Below are positions 13,089 through 26,852 of a stretch of DNA of 64,000 nt, one piece after another. The notes beneath the pieces were generated by a model that saw nothing but the letters and a program-made list of their open reading frames with translations, ran no database searches and was not told the origin of the DNA. This stretch comes from Dermanyssus gallinae (taxonomy: Eukaryota > Arthropoda > Arachnida > Mesostigmata > Dermanyssidae). Location: NCBI GenBank assembly GCA_003439945.1, contig QVRM01001387.1:186001-250000 (forward strand), in the 5' to 3' direction. Position numbers and translations under genes: made by a program. Position 1 is the first letter of the stretch. Every line of letters starts with the position of its first letter.

Positions 13089-13784
13089 ATACTATAGTTT
13101 GTTGTACGGTGTACACGGCTGATACAACTATAGCTATTAGTATTAGAGCTACTACTACTACTACTACTACTACACGTCATAGTTGCAGGCCATTCGTTTC
13201 CCATACACGTACAATCGCGTCTGCAGTTGACCATCCATGAAGTGTCTGAAGGTCATACGTGATGATGCACGATGAGGTTCACGCCGGGACTGACCCCACG
13301 TAAAAGCAGAAATAGAGAGAGGGAGAATCCTAAAATGTATCGATAGCAACATGGTAGGCTACGTACTCGAATACGTCTCCTCACTGCCACTCTTCTCAAG
13401 TGCAGTTTAACCGTATTGCATTGCATGTTATAGGCGCGGCAAGATTAGCACCACCAAAAATATTCGCGCACCGCGGGGCCAAGATAAGACAAACCTCGCG
13501 CGGGAGCAGTGCTTCTTTCGCGCTTTCGCTCATCATCATTAAACGGTTCGGTTTACCACAAGCACATTCTAAGAAGTCATACACGCGGACGTCCAGCATG
13601 CTTTAGAATGTCCAACTAGCGTAACCACGTCATCGGCGCAGTTGCTTTAGCGGTTTTGTGTGCTTTTTCTGTATATCGCTTACTAAGTTAGCGCCCGTGA
13701 AGGCTGTATAAGAACTAAACTAAAATATACTTGAATAGGGCAACACTGGGGGCATTATCGGGCACCGACGTTCATCAGCGGAGC

Positions 13785-13825
13785 TGCATTACCCTTGCAA
13801 AAGGTAAGGTTTGGAGCGTAACCTT

Positions 13826-13862
<37 letters not shown>

Positions 13863-13934
13863 GTTGATGTGTGTGTATGATAACATTATAAACAGCAATC
13901 GGTTAATATAATAACGTTCATCAACCGAAAAAGA
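13785..13934 (+). repeat. Tandem duplication containing (TA)n, unit A
   Basis: Order of blocks: CCCTTG..A..GGTAAGGTTTGGAGCGTAACC, (TA)n, a TGTGTGTATGATAACA block, then TATAAACAGCAATCG and AATATAATAAC. The next 155 bp repeat the same order. Confidence 0.65.
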
Positions 13935-14092
13935 CTGCCCTTGGAATAGCTAACGTTTGGCGCATAACCTATATATATATATATATATATATATACAAAC
14001 ATATAGATGTCAATTTGTGTGTGTGTGTGTGTGTATGACAACACTATAAACAGTAATCGCATTGGTCAATATAATAACTAGAAGAAAACTGA
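13935..14092 (+). repeat. Tandem duplication containing (TA)n, unit B
   Basis: Repeats unit A with point differences and a longer (GT)n run at 14015-14034. A third partial relic of the unit's first 30 bp lies at about 1902-1930 (CCCTTGGAAAAGGTACG). Confidence 0.65.
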
Positions 14093-14159
14093 CCACATTT
14101 GAGCCACTGATAAAGCACAAGGTCGACCAAGGAGTCTTACGATACGCCTTACAATGACA

Positions 14160-14300
14160 CCGATGTGGTTAGATTAGGGACAAATAGTGTGAACATTGAT
14201 ATCAGCAAATCGTGTTCCACTACGATAACTACCACCATGTTTGATGGTTAAGGTGTCGTTTTTTACTATGCTAGCTTCGTTGTGCAATCGTGCGGTGAAC
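14160..14300 (+). repeat. Diverged interspersed repeat, copy B
   Basis: Partner of 9014-9170 in the same orientation. Both copies precede a (TA)n array (14553 and 9210). Confidence 0.5.
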
Positions 14301-14551
14301 TGTCTAATGATTACTATTAGGCTATACAACCGTGCCCCATGGTTCAGTGGTTTCACAGAAAGTGATTCACTCGGTTCTGCGGCGTGCTTTTCTCACCCTG
14401 TGAAAGTTTTGCGACATGATTTAGAGGCGTTTATACATTGTAGCATGTCCACATTCTATTAGCGCTAAACATGAAACAAACAAATGGCCTATGAACACAT
14501 CCCGCTGCGACAGCAACATGTCTGCTGTAAAAAGTATAGCTCTTGTTAGCG

Positions 14552-14552
<1 letters not shown>

Positions 14553-14605
<53 letters not shown>
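14553..14605. repeat. (TA)n array
   Basis: 26 TA units downstream of repeat copy 14160-14300. Confidence 0.97.
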
Positions 14606-14608
<3 letters not shown>

Positions 14609-15389
14609 AGAATAAAAACGATCATAAGCGTCATGCCTATCGGTCATACTTGTGGGCCGGTAGATAGAGTTCACCCCACCCTCTTTGGTGGTGGCAACAT
14701 CCAACTGAAACGTACTTAAATGTACATTGATATACAGTAGCCTCCGGCTATGTCGAAACTGGCCGCTGTATCATTCACAGGCAGGAAGGAGTGAACGACA
14801 GAGTAAATGACGTATGTCCAACACCAGCCAAATTACTAAGACCTGTGGTGCTGTCCACGTATGTACATCTCCTTCTTTATGCACCCGAATACTCTGATGA
14901 TCGTTTCTTATTCACGCCACATAATAAGCTAAACACATCTACACCAGCGCATGCGCATACACACGAGAGCCTAATTTGTCTTTCATCAGTGTCCAGCCTC
15001 AGCGAAACTAGCTCTTTCAAGATATCTATGCCTTGCCAATAAATATGGTGATGACCGAGCGCAATGCTGAAGATAAAGGTGATGTTTCGCTGGGTTCAGT
15101 TTTCTCGATGTTCTGCCCTCTCGTCCCTCTCACATCCTGCCCTGTTTGCGAAGCTTTCACGATTTGCGCCACAATCTTTAAATCACCCCCTGAGGTGAAC
15201 TGTCAAACCCTATGTGAGGCACTAGCCAGTCTTGGCCTTCTCAAGCCTATGGTCATAGTGGAGAGACCGTCTATATACATTTGGTGCATAATGAATCAGC
15301 TAATTAGCGCACAGCAAAGCAGGCTCCTGGAATTGCTTGGCGAGGCGCCTATAATAGTGAGTTTGATTCGTATTTACCGCGTGCTGAAA

Positions 15390-15391
<2 letters not shown>

Positions 15392-15445
<54 letters not shown>
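15392..15445. repeat. (TA)n array
   Basis: Two TA blocks with a register change at 15421-15423. Confidence 0.95.
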
Positions 15446-16035
15446 CATATATGTTGTAAAAGAGAATCTAACACATAGCAAAAACTCTACATACACCTTC
15501 TTTCTTATTGGCGCTGACACCCTCTCGCTCTTTCTGCGGTTAAAGCGGCACTGAGACTGGAAGCCGCTGACATGTCGCCATTTTTATATGTAAACTTAAC
15601 ATCATCGCCGCTAGCGTTTACTGCCGGCTAGAGTCGGCCCGGCCTCCATTTCTCCTCGTGTAACTAGATTTCCCTCTCGTTCCCCGGAGCAACCTCTCTC
15701 TCTCTCTCTCTTGTGAAGTTTTTTCTTACCTCTGCGTTCAGTCGCTACTAGCAAATACCAGCTTGTAACCATAAACCGTCGCGCCTCGGTTACCCTACTA
15801 TTAAGTGCTGAACATGGCCATTGGCCCAGTGTTCCCTCGTGCTGGTGGAGTATGTCTTTTGCTTCCCTGAGACAGCATCAGCAGCAGCAGATCAGCACAT
15901 CCCCGCGTGCGCTTTGCTCCACTCCCATCGCCAGCCCTGATTGCCCTTGACTTTTCCAGCTCATTCCAAGAAGGCTTTACTTGCCCGAATCTAAACGATT
16001 CGCCTGGCGGGGATATGCGTACGAACGGTGCACGT

Positions 16036-16147
16036 ATATATATATATATATATATATCTATATATTTATAGGTATTATGCTGTACAATGTCCCACGGTTC
16101 TCTCAGTGACGGAGTTGGCACGACAAAGGTGTAGGTGTAATTCGTTC

Positions 16148-16201
<54 letters not shown>

Positions 16202-16216
16202 ATAAATATATATAGC
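16036..16216. repeat. Pair of (TA)n arrays
   Basis: TA runs at 16036-16071 and 16153-16214, the latter with ACATG and AAA interruptions; 80 bases of unique sequence between. Confidence 0.9.
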
Positions 16217-17509
16217 GAGCAAAATGCGGGTGACACAGTATTAGTTAGAATCCTTCTCGGCTTCGTCCTGTTCTTGTTCCTCGACCACTCGGCAAGCAGT
16301 CGACCCGTAGCTAGGCTCTACCACCCGCTGACTGTCGAGGAAGTCGCCGCCAGCCAAATTAAAACTTATTAGCTGCTGCAATGCTACTGTGGGAAATATT
16401 GAAGGGGTGTTCGGTAAACAGCCGTCGTTAATTGCTCCACCATGCAGGCACTGCTACACTCAAAGGTTGTAAGCAAGCAAGACAGCGTAGTAATAATTTA
16501 ATCCAGTACGGCTTTGATTCTGTCTGCTACTATCATGTGAGACATAATGTGTATGAGAAATGAAATGATGATAAAAATGAGAAAATAAATAGGTGAGTTC
16601 CCCGACGTTAAAAACAAGGTCATCAAGAAGCATTATCAAGAAGTCAACATGCAAAAGAAAAAAATCCTAGTCGCGACGAACAGAGCAGCCGTCATATGAT
16701 ATATCTGCTAAAATGTGCAAAAATACTTCCCAGGCGTAAGGAGAGAAAATTCACAGGAATCTGTAAGATTATGATGGTTTAAACCGTAAAATTTTAACAA
16801 AGGCGCGATCACGGACTTCGTCGGCACCTCATGTATATATATATATATATATATAAAGCAATTAAAGACAAATGCCATCCATGAAAACGGTAGCACCTTC
16901 CCAAAATGGCATATAATGTAATAAGACATTAAAAACGGGTAAATGATTTGTGTCTCATTTTAGATATGTTCTGTGCAAACAACGGTCGTTCAGCGATTTC
17001 TATAGCACGAAGAGCAATTCGAAAAATGAGACTAAATGTATTTCATTGTATTACTTACTCACTGTTGTTATTATTAGACTATATAATACGCCATAATTTG
17101 TTTTTTTGCTTATCTTACTGCAACACCGACGACGACGACGACACATGCGAGGAGAGCGTGAGCTATTCATGCGCGGTTATCGCACTAATCAAGCTGCCCG
17201 GTAACAGTTGCATGATCAAAACGGCACCGTACATGCAAGGACATGAAGTAGTAATGGCTGTATATAAGGCACATATATGTATGTGCCGTGCGACAGACGA
17301 CATTAATCATAGTCATGTGTACAGCAAAACAGACGAGGTCGGAGGCTGTGTGTGCAACTGGATGGATCTGTTGTGTGAGGTTGTCGCTTGTTGTCAGGTC
17401 GACGACGGCCTGCAATCAACAATCGTCGCGTCCTGACGGCGCTGAATGGGCCCAGCTGTGATGCGGCGCTTCAACACGGTCAGCAAAGTCGGCGGTTGCA
17501 GCGCGGCGA

Positions 17510-17785
17510 TGATGGTGATGATGATGATGATGTCGGTGCAAGACAATGACTGAACGAACGAAGAAACGCGCATAGACAGATAAATCACAAGGTTCTAGTC
17601 GCGTGCCAGCCTGTTTGCAGTACTGTGTACGGGGGGGTCAGATCCCGTAGCGGGCGAATAATGTCGACGAGCCAAGAACGACTTCAGTAGACACAGCAGC
17701 AGCAGCAGCGGCTGCAGGGCCGTGGCATCCACCAACGTGACATTGCTTTTAGGCGTACAGCAATCGGCTATCTTCGTAGGTTTCT
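17510..17785 (+). repeat. Diverged duplication, copy B
   Basis: Partner of 11720-12020. Preceded by a (GAT)n run at 17508-17532 that copy A lacks. Confidence 0.5.
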
Positions 17786-17960
17786 TGACGAAGTCAACAG
17801 TGACAACAGCAACAACAACAACGACGACAACGGAAACATTAAATACAACAGCAGGGACATGTACAACAACGCCAGCGCCAACAACAACAACAACAACAAT
17901 AACGCCAGCGCCAACAACAGCAACAACAACGCAACATCAACGTCAAGTACCATATTGGCG
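17654..17960 (+). pseudogene. Decayed duplicate of the 11.87-12.13 kb segment
   Basis: The DNA matches the 11.9 kb segment from GCGAAT.ATGTCGACGA onward, as does the region before it (GTCGGTGCAAGACAATGA and ATAAATCACA, about 17514-17590 against 11720-11830). The encoded peptides match first in one frame (ANNVDE) and, after a shift, in another (STNVTLLLGVQQSAIFV against DTNIKIALVVPQTSCFV). A TGA interrupts the first frame. This is best read as a frameshifted duplicate. Confidence 0.35.
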
Positions 17961-18369
17961 GCGGTGAGATCAAGAGTCAGCGAAGTCGAACGACGTTTTC
18001 GTATGCGGCTAGTTCTTGGAAAACAAATTTTCCGCTTGCTCCACGCCCATTGGGGAGATGGCCGTGATGATGATGATGATGACGATGATGGAAAGGAAAA
18101 CACACGAAAAAAAGGCGACGGGCCACGATCCGCCACGACATAAACCACGAAACCGTCAAAATTGTACCATTGGCCGGTTCGCGGTGGTTAGTGTGGCGTT
18201 CGGTGTGCGTCGCACCACATCGTCCAGTAACGTCCACAGTATAAGAAGCACTGCCTCTGGCAGTGATGTCAGCGGCTACAGACGCACCGACAGGTTCAGC
18301 TGCGCTACAACGTTACAGCCTGCTGGAGCTGCTACCCCATCGCGATTTTTCTTGACGGGGGTTTGACGC

Positions 18370-20310
18370 CAAAAAAGGCGGGTACGAAAAAGAAATAGAG
18401 AGTTCTCTTTTCTTCGTCTCCGAAGAGAAGCGGAGCTTGAGAGACAAGCAGCCTTCTCTCTGGTACGCTCGATCGCTCTCGTATAGGTTAAATGTGTTGC
18501 GTTATGTCGACTATGTACAAACCAATGATGCTAAGAAGCCGCGATTACGTACAATCGTATGAGACGCTCTGGAACGTCTTCATCTTGTCGTAGCGTACTA
18601 GGGATGTTGCTGTTTTTGTTGTTGTTGTTGTGGTTGGTATTGCTGCTGTAGTGGTGGTCGCAAAGTTGATAATGATGTTGCTGCCGCTTGAGGTGTTTAT
18701 CCGTGTCTAGGAATACGGTTGGAGACTATCCGAAATAAGGAGATGAAGACGAAAAATAAGGAAAGCGGCTAATGGACGTGACTGCTCATAGCAAACCGTA
18801 GTCGCCATTGAAACTTCCTCGATCGACTGATCGATCGGACAATCAATGTTGTTGTTGCTGCTGTTGTTGTTGCCGTCATTGATAGTCGTCGATATTCTGT
18901 CACTACTATAGCTAACAGTGTTTCTACAGATGTGACAATAGCTTCGTAATTTAAATAATAAAAAAACAATTCTTGTATTTTAAATACCGACAACACTCGC
19001 CATAAAATGAGATGGTAAAATATTTTATCCGGAATAAATTTCTTCTGGAGTCTGGACTGACTAGCTAACAAAGCACGGAAATCGTGTTTACAGCGCAAAT
19101 ACAACGAACGTTCATGCTAAACGGATTTTTTTACTTCGTTGGGCGGCTTTGTCGTAAAAACGGTTGATCTATCCAATCCTAAACCGACTTCATTGACGAC
19201 ACAACCGCATAATCTTTTTGCGAGATTAGGTGGGCGGCATAATTAATTGTTCTTACAAGACTATTAGTTGTTCCGACAGCACTGGTCATAGTGTGTGAGG
19301 ATCTGTGGTCTAAGCGACATTGTTCCGTAACGAGCAGAGTTTGATTTCCTACTTCTTCTTCTAACGAGGGGATAGGGCGGAAGTGATGGCCGGCGACTCG
19401 AAAGCGCAGAGGCGCGGGTTTGAGACGTACCTCTTCAAGGCGTCATAATTTCTTACGACTTGCATATTTAGGTTAAAGTTAAAAGAAACAAATTACGACA
19501 AATAAGGCCGCTCGCTTTATTAGCTCTCCTATTCCGCATTTCTCTAGCTCTAAGAGAGCAATGGGACAATAACATTGCGAGCCACTCAGGAACGACATCA
19601 TAATGCACGTCCTATGAGAGCAAAACTGGCGTCAGTTGGAACCTCGTCAAAGTTTTCCACTTTGTCCACGACCTTTGAGTCTCGAATTCTGTCTCTAGCG
19701 TTGTCCGCTGTATATAGAGAGAGGGTGAGTGCGCACAATGTACCCCCCAATGTCTACCCCCGTCCGGTCATCAATAACTGTCTGTTTTTTTGTGCCAGCC
19801 AATAGCACAGATCTCTCGTTGCCAGTCAGTCGAGTGGCAACATTCCTCGGCGGTTTGTTGTGAATGCTACTGCGTTATAGCAGCGCCGCAATCGGCGTCG
19901 AATTTCGTTGGGAACTTGTCCCGTCTCCCTGGGACATCCAATCTGTTCTCGCTCGAGTTGCTCGAGGAACTCGGAACAATATAAGGCTTCTTTCATCCCA
20001 ACTCCCGCAAACACACACTCGTTCTGCCCACGTTTTCGCTGTTGCCCGGATGCGCGGATTGCGGCTACAAAAACATCTACCGCAAACTACTACCACCACT
20101 CAATTCTCGTCGTTCATTACCCACACTGGTTAGTGTAGCCAGTTGTCGATGCAGCAGCAGCTCTCGTTTGATGTTCATTCGTTAACCAGCAGACAAATGT
20201 CGAGTTGACCACTCGACTATGTATCAATTGTTTCTTTCAGCTTCAGTTGGCTCGTGTTGAGTTTCACTTGCAGAATGTGCAGCCCTTCCCATGTCTGGTG
20301 GGGGTTATAG
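18370..20310. other. No gene seen
   Basis: Mixed-composition sequence with short TTG/GTT runs at 18610-18640 and 18846-18870. No supported exon, RNA or element. Confidence 0.5.
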
Positions 20311-20317
20311 TCTCCAC

Positions 20318-20356
20318 TATATATATATATCTATACATCTATATATATATATATAA

Positions 20357-20390
<34 letters not shown>
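20318..20390. repeat. Interrupted (TA)n array
   Basis: TA runs broken by CTATACATC and AAATG. Confidence 0.95.
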
Positions 20391-20393
<3 letters not shown>

Positions 20394-21332
20394 TACCAGT
20401 GTTACCAAAAACGAGTTCTACAACTACAAAAACAGGGCACTTCAGTGAGCAGCGGCTCAGCCTAATCTGGGGCTTAGAAAATCGACCTTTCACGCTCCGT
20501 ACAATGTGCTCCCCGTCTCTGCGCAGTGCGACCTGTTTTGACTGTAAGGGGGGTAACGGCCCTGCACGCGCTAATGCACGGACTGTGGGGACATGATGAC
20601 AATGGTAACACGGGGTCAACGCCAACGACTACTATGATATGACAAAGATGCCCCCTGAAACACTGTTACGATTGCTGTGTTATCAATCTATAACTCGGTC
20701 GAGTTCATAAGTCGGGATGCGGGGGGGGGGGGGGTGCAATGAAAGCAAGGCGACGAAATCAGCAAGACAAGCAACAACAACAACTACACATAAATACTGC
20801 TGGTAGCACAGCTCTTATTGTGATCGTCATCGCCATCAAGCATCTAGTCTACTTTCAATCAACCGTTCCATTGCTTGACTTGCGCAGAACAAGTTTTCTG
20901 AATAGATATGCATGCTGTGCGTGCCGCCGTCATTGTGCTGCTGCTGCTATAGAGAGAGATGCGTCTGTGGTGAGGTCACACCAAATAAATGCATGGAACA
21001 GCCAGGTACATCTGTGCAGCTTCGATACGCCAGTCGGCACTTCGAATATCGACCTTCCAGCCTTTCGAACGGTTTTGTCGTTGTCAATTTCACCTTACAT
21101 GCTCTACGCAGCGATCGAATGGTGAACGTATTAATACGGCGCCACTTTGATGTTATGTTTTGCTTCGACTCTTGATGTTGTTGTTGTTGTTGTTGCTGAT
21201 TCGGTTACTGTTGCTGTGAAAACAGAACAGCATCGTAGAACAGAAAACAGAACAGTAAAATAGACGGCAGAATACGACTTATATACCGACATAACCGAGT
21301 CTCGTAGGAATCGTATTTACGGAATGGAATTG

Positions 21333-21336
<4 letters not shown>

Positions 21337-21384
<48 letters not shown>

Positions 21385-21405
21385 TATACACACATATATA
21401 TATAT
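21337..21405. repeat. Interrupted (TA)n/(CA)n array
   Basis: TA repeat with ACACA interruptions at the 3' end. Confidence 0.95.
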
Positions 21406-23374
21406 GCCAAGATAACAGTAAAATAGGAAATGTATGTCGAAATAAGAGAACCGTTGACCTATACTAGCGTACATCGAACTAGCAAATCGACATAGAAAAT
21501 CTGTTTCTAGATTGTTAGTACAGTCAAGTCGTAGAAAAATAATAGATGCCAAGTATGTGCATAGCAGACAAACGTATAGTATACTTAACGTGCTCTGAAA
21601 TGGCATTGGAAACGCTGAATAAATATAATACACTGCGGCTGATGCCATAACTCAAGACACTGGTATTAACGAACAATTTTAGATTGCCATGCAAATTCTA
21701 CATCGCAATCGTTCTTTCAATGGCCAAACATTTTCAATCCGAAAAGTCCGTATACATACATTTTGAAAGAACAATACAGTAACAAAGTTACGTTTATTAC
21801 TGGTAGTAGATATCAGGTATAATGATGACATCAGTATAATGATATATAGTAATTAATCAATGTTCTGCTGTCCGGCGACGTAGGTGTTATTTCTGCGGAC
21901 TGCCGATCTATCTCATTGTAATATTTGTCGTCTTAATATAAATGTTCTGCCACAAGGCCAACAAAGACGGTGCTTCTTAAACAACATGAAACAGAACAGT
22001 CCACGAATTGTATGTATATAAAACCCGAGTAGCACGGTCAATATGTGAAATAACAATATCTTACATATCGGATATATTAGAGAACAACTGCAAACGATGA
22101 AAATCACACTATCAACCAGAGCCGCAAGAAATATGCACGGTTTCTTCAAAAGCAGCCTTCAACAGATGCGCCATTCGCAATCGCAAAGCTCGCTTAGATT
22201 AAATCTTTAACATTCTACTGGCTACTCGGCTGATTTTTGAAAAGTGTAAATAATTGACGCAGAAGCCTTAGAATATAGCCACAAGCGTGACAGAATACTA
22301 TATTTGTTGCCAACAGTGAGATCGAGCCTCTCTCGAGCCGCATTTGCCGTAGGTGAGACCTATATATATATATATATATAAATATGTTAAAACGAGTAAA
22401 CCAGTACATGACGTAGATAACTAACTCCACGCGATGGTTTTGCCACAGCAAGGACGAAGCGTGCCGAGGCTCCAATTTGTAGACTACAGCATGCCGTACT
22501 TTAGCAGCCTAATAGCTTCGCTGAGTGTCGTAGATCCGCTCTGTGGTACTAGAGGTTTTAAAAGGTGTAGCACGTTGGAAGGCCGCCAATGGAACGCGTC
22601 TGTCTCTATACAAGCGCAACTTGGGCACCCGATCCTGGAGAGTGCATTTTTGTTTTGCACCTTAAACACATAGCTGAAAGCACGGCCTAGTATTAGTAGC
22701 AAGCCGCCAATCCGTATTCTATCCTAGGACTGTTTCGAGAACAGAGAGGACGGTCACATAAACTGCTATGCCATTTACAAGCGGAAAACTCGAATCATGG
22801 CCCCTTCCAGTTGTTTCCAGGCTAAACAAAGGGGCTGAGAGAGCTCTGACAGTGAGCACCGTGCGCGTGGTTGCAATAGAAGCAGTGGTAAGAAAACAGC
22901 TAATAATTGCCTTGTGCGCTGAGTTTCAGCCGCGAAAATAACAGCCATTCATTGCTTGTTTCAAAATCGTGACGATAGACTAAGATTGCCTACGGTGAAC
23001 TACCGACGGAGACTTAATAAATATTCTGTCAAAAACAGTCCTATGAATTGGTTTTTCAGAATTATGTGAGCCCCATATATATATATATATATATATATAT
23101 ATCTGGCGTAGATTATCCCCGCCATTCCGTATTGATTTACTCTGTCGAGCGCGGAATATTCTACACATTTTATCAAGGACCTACTGTGCCCGCACCCCAT
23201 ACTCTACTGAGATATGCAGTCTTTTGTTACTTTTATCTCGCTATTCATCATCTTGTAATCAGCAATAGCAACAACAACATGTGAATGTAGGAACAACAAA
23301 CATTTTGAAAGCTAAACACAAGGCCAACAAATCAAACGTCTAGGGAACAGCGATACCGTAATCGTAGCCAAATA

Positions 23375-23376
<2 letters not shown>

Positions 23377-23437
<61 letters not shown>
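23377..23437. repeat. (TA)n array
   Basis: 30 units directly abutting repeat copy A at 23437. Confidence 0.97.
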
Positions 23438-23440
<3 letters not shown>

Positions 23441-23503
23441 AAAGTATTTTGATGATTTATTAATCATTTACAATACGTTTGCACACCCGGCAGTGCTCGC
23501 CTA
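23437..23503 (+). repeat. Interspersed repeat beside (TA)n, copy A
   Basis: A block of about 65 bp nearly identical to 29511-29577; the core reads ATTTATTAATCATTTACAAT, then ACGTTTGCACAC.CGGCAG. It directly follows a (TA)30 array. Confidence 0.75.
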
Positions 23504-24739
23504 TATATATAGTTTCGTATCCCCATTTTGTCCACTGCGGCTTTATTTATGCCAATAGTTCGATTATTCATCAAAAGGCATTCGTCTTGCGTTGACGAGA
23601 GTGACGACGTTCAAATTCTTCAAGCGAACTTGACGATCTTACCCATCAGTTTGCCAGCCGACTAGCCGCTCACCGGCAGGATGAATTCAACGAAAACCTT
23701 CCCAGCAGCAGCAGGTGTTGTAAGCCAGCTATACAAAAAAAATTGATTCGAACGAACGCAGAAAGAAAGACGACACGCAAGTTCACAGAGATACGCAATT
23801 TTCAACCGCGGCTAAAATAGCCTCGAGCTTCGATTGTTGTTAACATCCAGCTGAGACATTACTCTCGTGGCCCTCTCTGGTTGTGTCTATCTTTGATCAA
23901 TGTCCAATTTTCGTCCACTTCATCTGCTCACCTCTCCTTCATCCATTCGCTCTCGCAACTCAAATTGATCCGTTGCCAATCTCAATGCTGGAGGCGACGA
24001 AGAAGAGTATCTCCAGGGGGCTTCGTTTGCTGTGCAGGCCTTGCTAGACCGCTTGCTAGCTAGAAGAAGAGGTAAAAATTAGTCATCATTCGCCAGCGAC
24101 GGAAGCAGAACTTAAGAATCGCTCAATTACTTTCGCCCGTGTGTCGGTTTTCGCCTTACTCTTTTCGAGATCAGGATCAGCAGAAGCAGCAGCAACAACA
24201 ACAACAACAACAATACGAGCAACAAGAACAACAACAACATCAGCAACAACAGCAGCAACTACAGCAGCAACAAGCAACAACACAAATATTGCAGCAGGAG
24301 TTTCGGCGTGCCCTATGATTCAAAGGGTACAAGCGCTGCCACTGGCGGCGAAGGCACAGACGGGTGGACATGACAGGGCGTTGACACAGGAAACGGCCAA
24401 CGTAAAGTCTTATTTGAAAAGGGCGCCACCCACTGAGAGCCGAAGCAGGCACACACGTAACCTAGTAGCAGTAGTTGTAGTAGTAATAGTAATTGTTGCT
24501 GTAGTTGTTGCTGCTGCTGCTGCTGATCTCGGCTTCTTAGCAGAAAATCGAGCAGCGAAATGAAACGAACGCAGTAGTTCCAATGACATGATGACGGTAG
24601 TAACAGAGAAAATACAGCAGAGACTGCAGCGGCAGTAGCAAGAGTCGATGAAGTAGCTGAAGCAGCGGTGAGCTTGTTGCTGGCCCAGTTCAGTTGGAGC
24701 AGCTGGGGCAAGTATGGAATTCGATGGCAACTATGGAAG

Positions 24740-24950
24740 CACAACCCCCAGGCGAGAGAACTGAAGGTCGCCTCGGTCGACAGCAACAAATGGATCCGTC
24801 CTTGGCCACGGCAGGACGTCATCATTCCTGACGTTGCTCTGGCCATTGATCGAGAATCGGCTCGGCCTGCCGCCCGTCTCGCTGTTCGAAGAATCGTCAT
24901 TTTTTGTTACCTTCATCATGGCAATGAGCGTCGGCGGCGGACGGGCGGGA
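24740..24950. other. Coding-like GC-rich patch, strand unclear
   Basis: Both strands are open in the same triplet register with GC-ending codons. The minus reading ends at a stop near 24731 and has a plausible acceptor at plus 24892 (CGAACAG on the minus strand). The plus reading is also uninterrupted. No family is recognised. Confidence 0.2.
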
Positions 24951-26137
24951 TAGAATAAGATAAAACTCCTGAGGGAGGGCGAAAACGACACCGCGAAAAA
25001 GAGGGAGAAAGAAAAATAGGAAGGTAGCAACCACAGGTATTGCTGCCGATCCTACTGCCAATATGGCAAGTACTACAACTGCTGCAACAATTGCTATTAT
25101 TATTATTGTTAGTAGTTGTATTAACATACTACTGCTTTTTTCATATATATATATATATATGATCAGATTTCATCGGTACTACTCTCGTTTTACTTCGACG
25201 CCAGACTACCTGTATTAACATTAGAACATGATTGCCATGGTAAGCAAAGAGGAACAAGACGACACCGTGGACAACAATGACAACGATGGCCGCCGATTGG
25301 TTGGGCGTTGTTGCGTTCTTGTGTCGGTGACCTTTGTCGACTTCGTCGATCGCCCTTGAAGAGTTGGCTTTTCTTCCGAAACTAGCCTCTTCCTGGCCGA
25401 AGATGCCGGCCGGGCGGACCCAACATGTCCTCCATACTGGGTGGCGACGACGACGACGACGACGGCAACGGCAGCAGCAGCAACAAAAACAGAAATACCA
25501 ATAACGGCTAGCAGCTTTATCAACGCTGACAACTAAAGCGTTGTACGCCCGGCTGGCTCACCGCAGAGCACTAGTAACAACACCAATAGCTCGTATTGCA
25601 GAGGACAAATACGAAATCGATTTGTTTGTCGATTTAACAAACAAAAAAACGTTTGTCAACAACGCCAACTATGCTTGGCGAGGGGTTACGGTGCAGGCTG
25701 CCATTAAGTCTATGAAATGAGCAGCTGTGAACGTAGTTCACACGACGCTTCGGTAGGCGTTGAAAAGAGTTGAAAGGGGAGCCGCCATCAGGATTCGTCT
25801 ATTTATGTACCCGTCGTGTCGCCGCCGAGTAACAGACGGCGACCTACAAGCGGCGATCTTTTCGACGTGAACACAAATTGTGTGTTGTTGATGCTCGTCA
25901 ATACCGACGCGAGGCGAGCCCAATACACTCGACGAAACACACTCGAAACAACTCTCTCGAGCGCATGTAAATAAACCATCACAGCTAAAACGTTGAAAAA
26001 GTGTGCGATGTACGCTCAAGATGTTTCTCACACCAATTAGAGAGACCCTGCTCAAACAGCGACGCGCCACCCAGCCAACGAGATGAATCAAAAAGTTTCA
26101 AGGCAAGTGTCGTAGGTTGTAGTGTGTGCATGCGCGG

Positions 26138-26177
26138 GCATTAGTTAGGGTATTAGTTAGGTATTAGTTAATAGCTT
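26138..26177. repeat. 11-bp minisatellite (TATTAGTTAGG)n
   Basis: About three copies of a telomere-unlike 11-mer. Confidence 0.7.
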
Positions 26178-26852
26178 AGCAAGCTGTTGCTTGATGTTGT
26201 GGCGAAATAGTAGTAGTAGTAGTATACTAAATTCCGATTCAATTTGTTTGACCAGTTTATATTCGGGATATTCCAATCCCCAAAATTATCACTGACCTAC
26301 TCATACCACATATGTTGTCAATTAAATCATACCTGTATGTACGCCTAACTAGGTCCCTACGTTGTGCAAAAGTTGCAGCATTAGATTCATTAAATAAAAC
26401 AGACAAATCAAATAAGGTAAGTTGTAACGTGGACATTAATACCGACAGCTTGTATACAACTACCTAATTCAATTTCACAACATCTTCTTAGATGATTCCT
26501 AATCAATATACATAGACCAGCTCCAGCAGAGTCACTGATCACACCGAAACATATACTCGTATATGTACATATACTCCACAAGTTAATTCTCTATCGGTCA
26601 TGGACTCCTCCTACCAAGGATCTAGGTAGGGTAGGCTTATGAGCATCACATCAATATGTACACAAGTATAGATGGTTAATAGGTCAATGGCAACTAGCAA
26701 TTTTAGCTATTGAGCGTGCATAGTATAAACACTCTGAAGAGTTACCTAGCGATGGAGGCGGAGGTGGAACTGATGGGTTGAAAAGGGATGAATGATGCCG
26801 CGCGATGGTTCGCGGCTAATGACCGTATACTAGGAGTAACCGTCATATATCT

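Noticed and set aside
15033..15554. 173-codon frame
   Set aside because: Ends in TA-array translation; no splice sites or recognisable domain.
16948..17436. 162-codon frame with Cys-rich segments
   Set aside because: Begins in AT-rich sequence without an ATG-supported context or acceptor and shows no consistent codon bias, though it lies just upstream of the duplicated segment.
25221..25532. Apparent signal-peptide-like minus-strand frame (Ala/Val-rich start)
   Set aside because: No ATG; the hydrophobic part is translated (CGA/GCA)n repeat. The TATGGAGGACATG part could be exonic, but nothing supports it.
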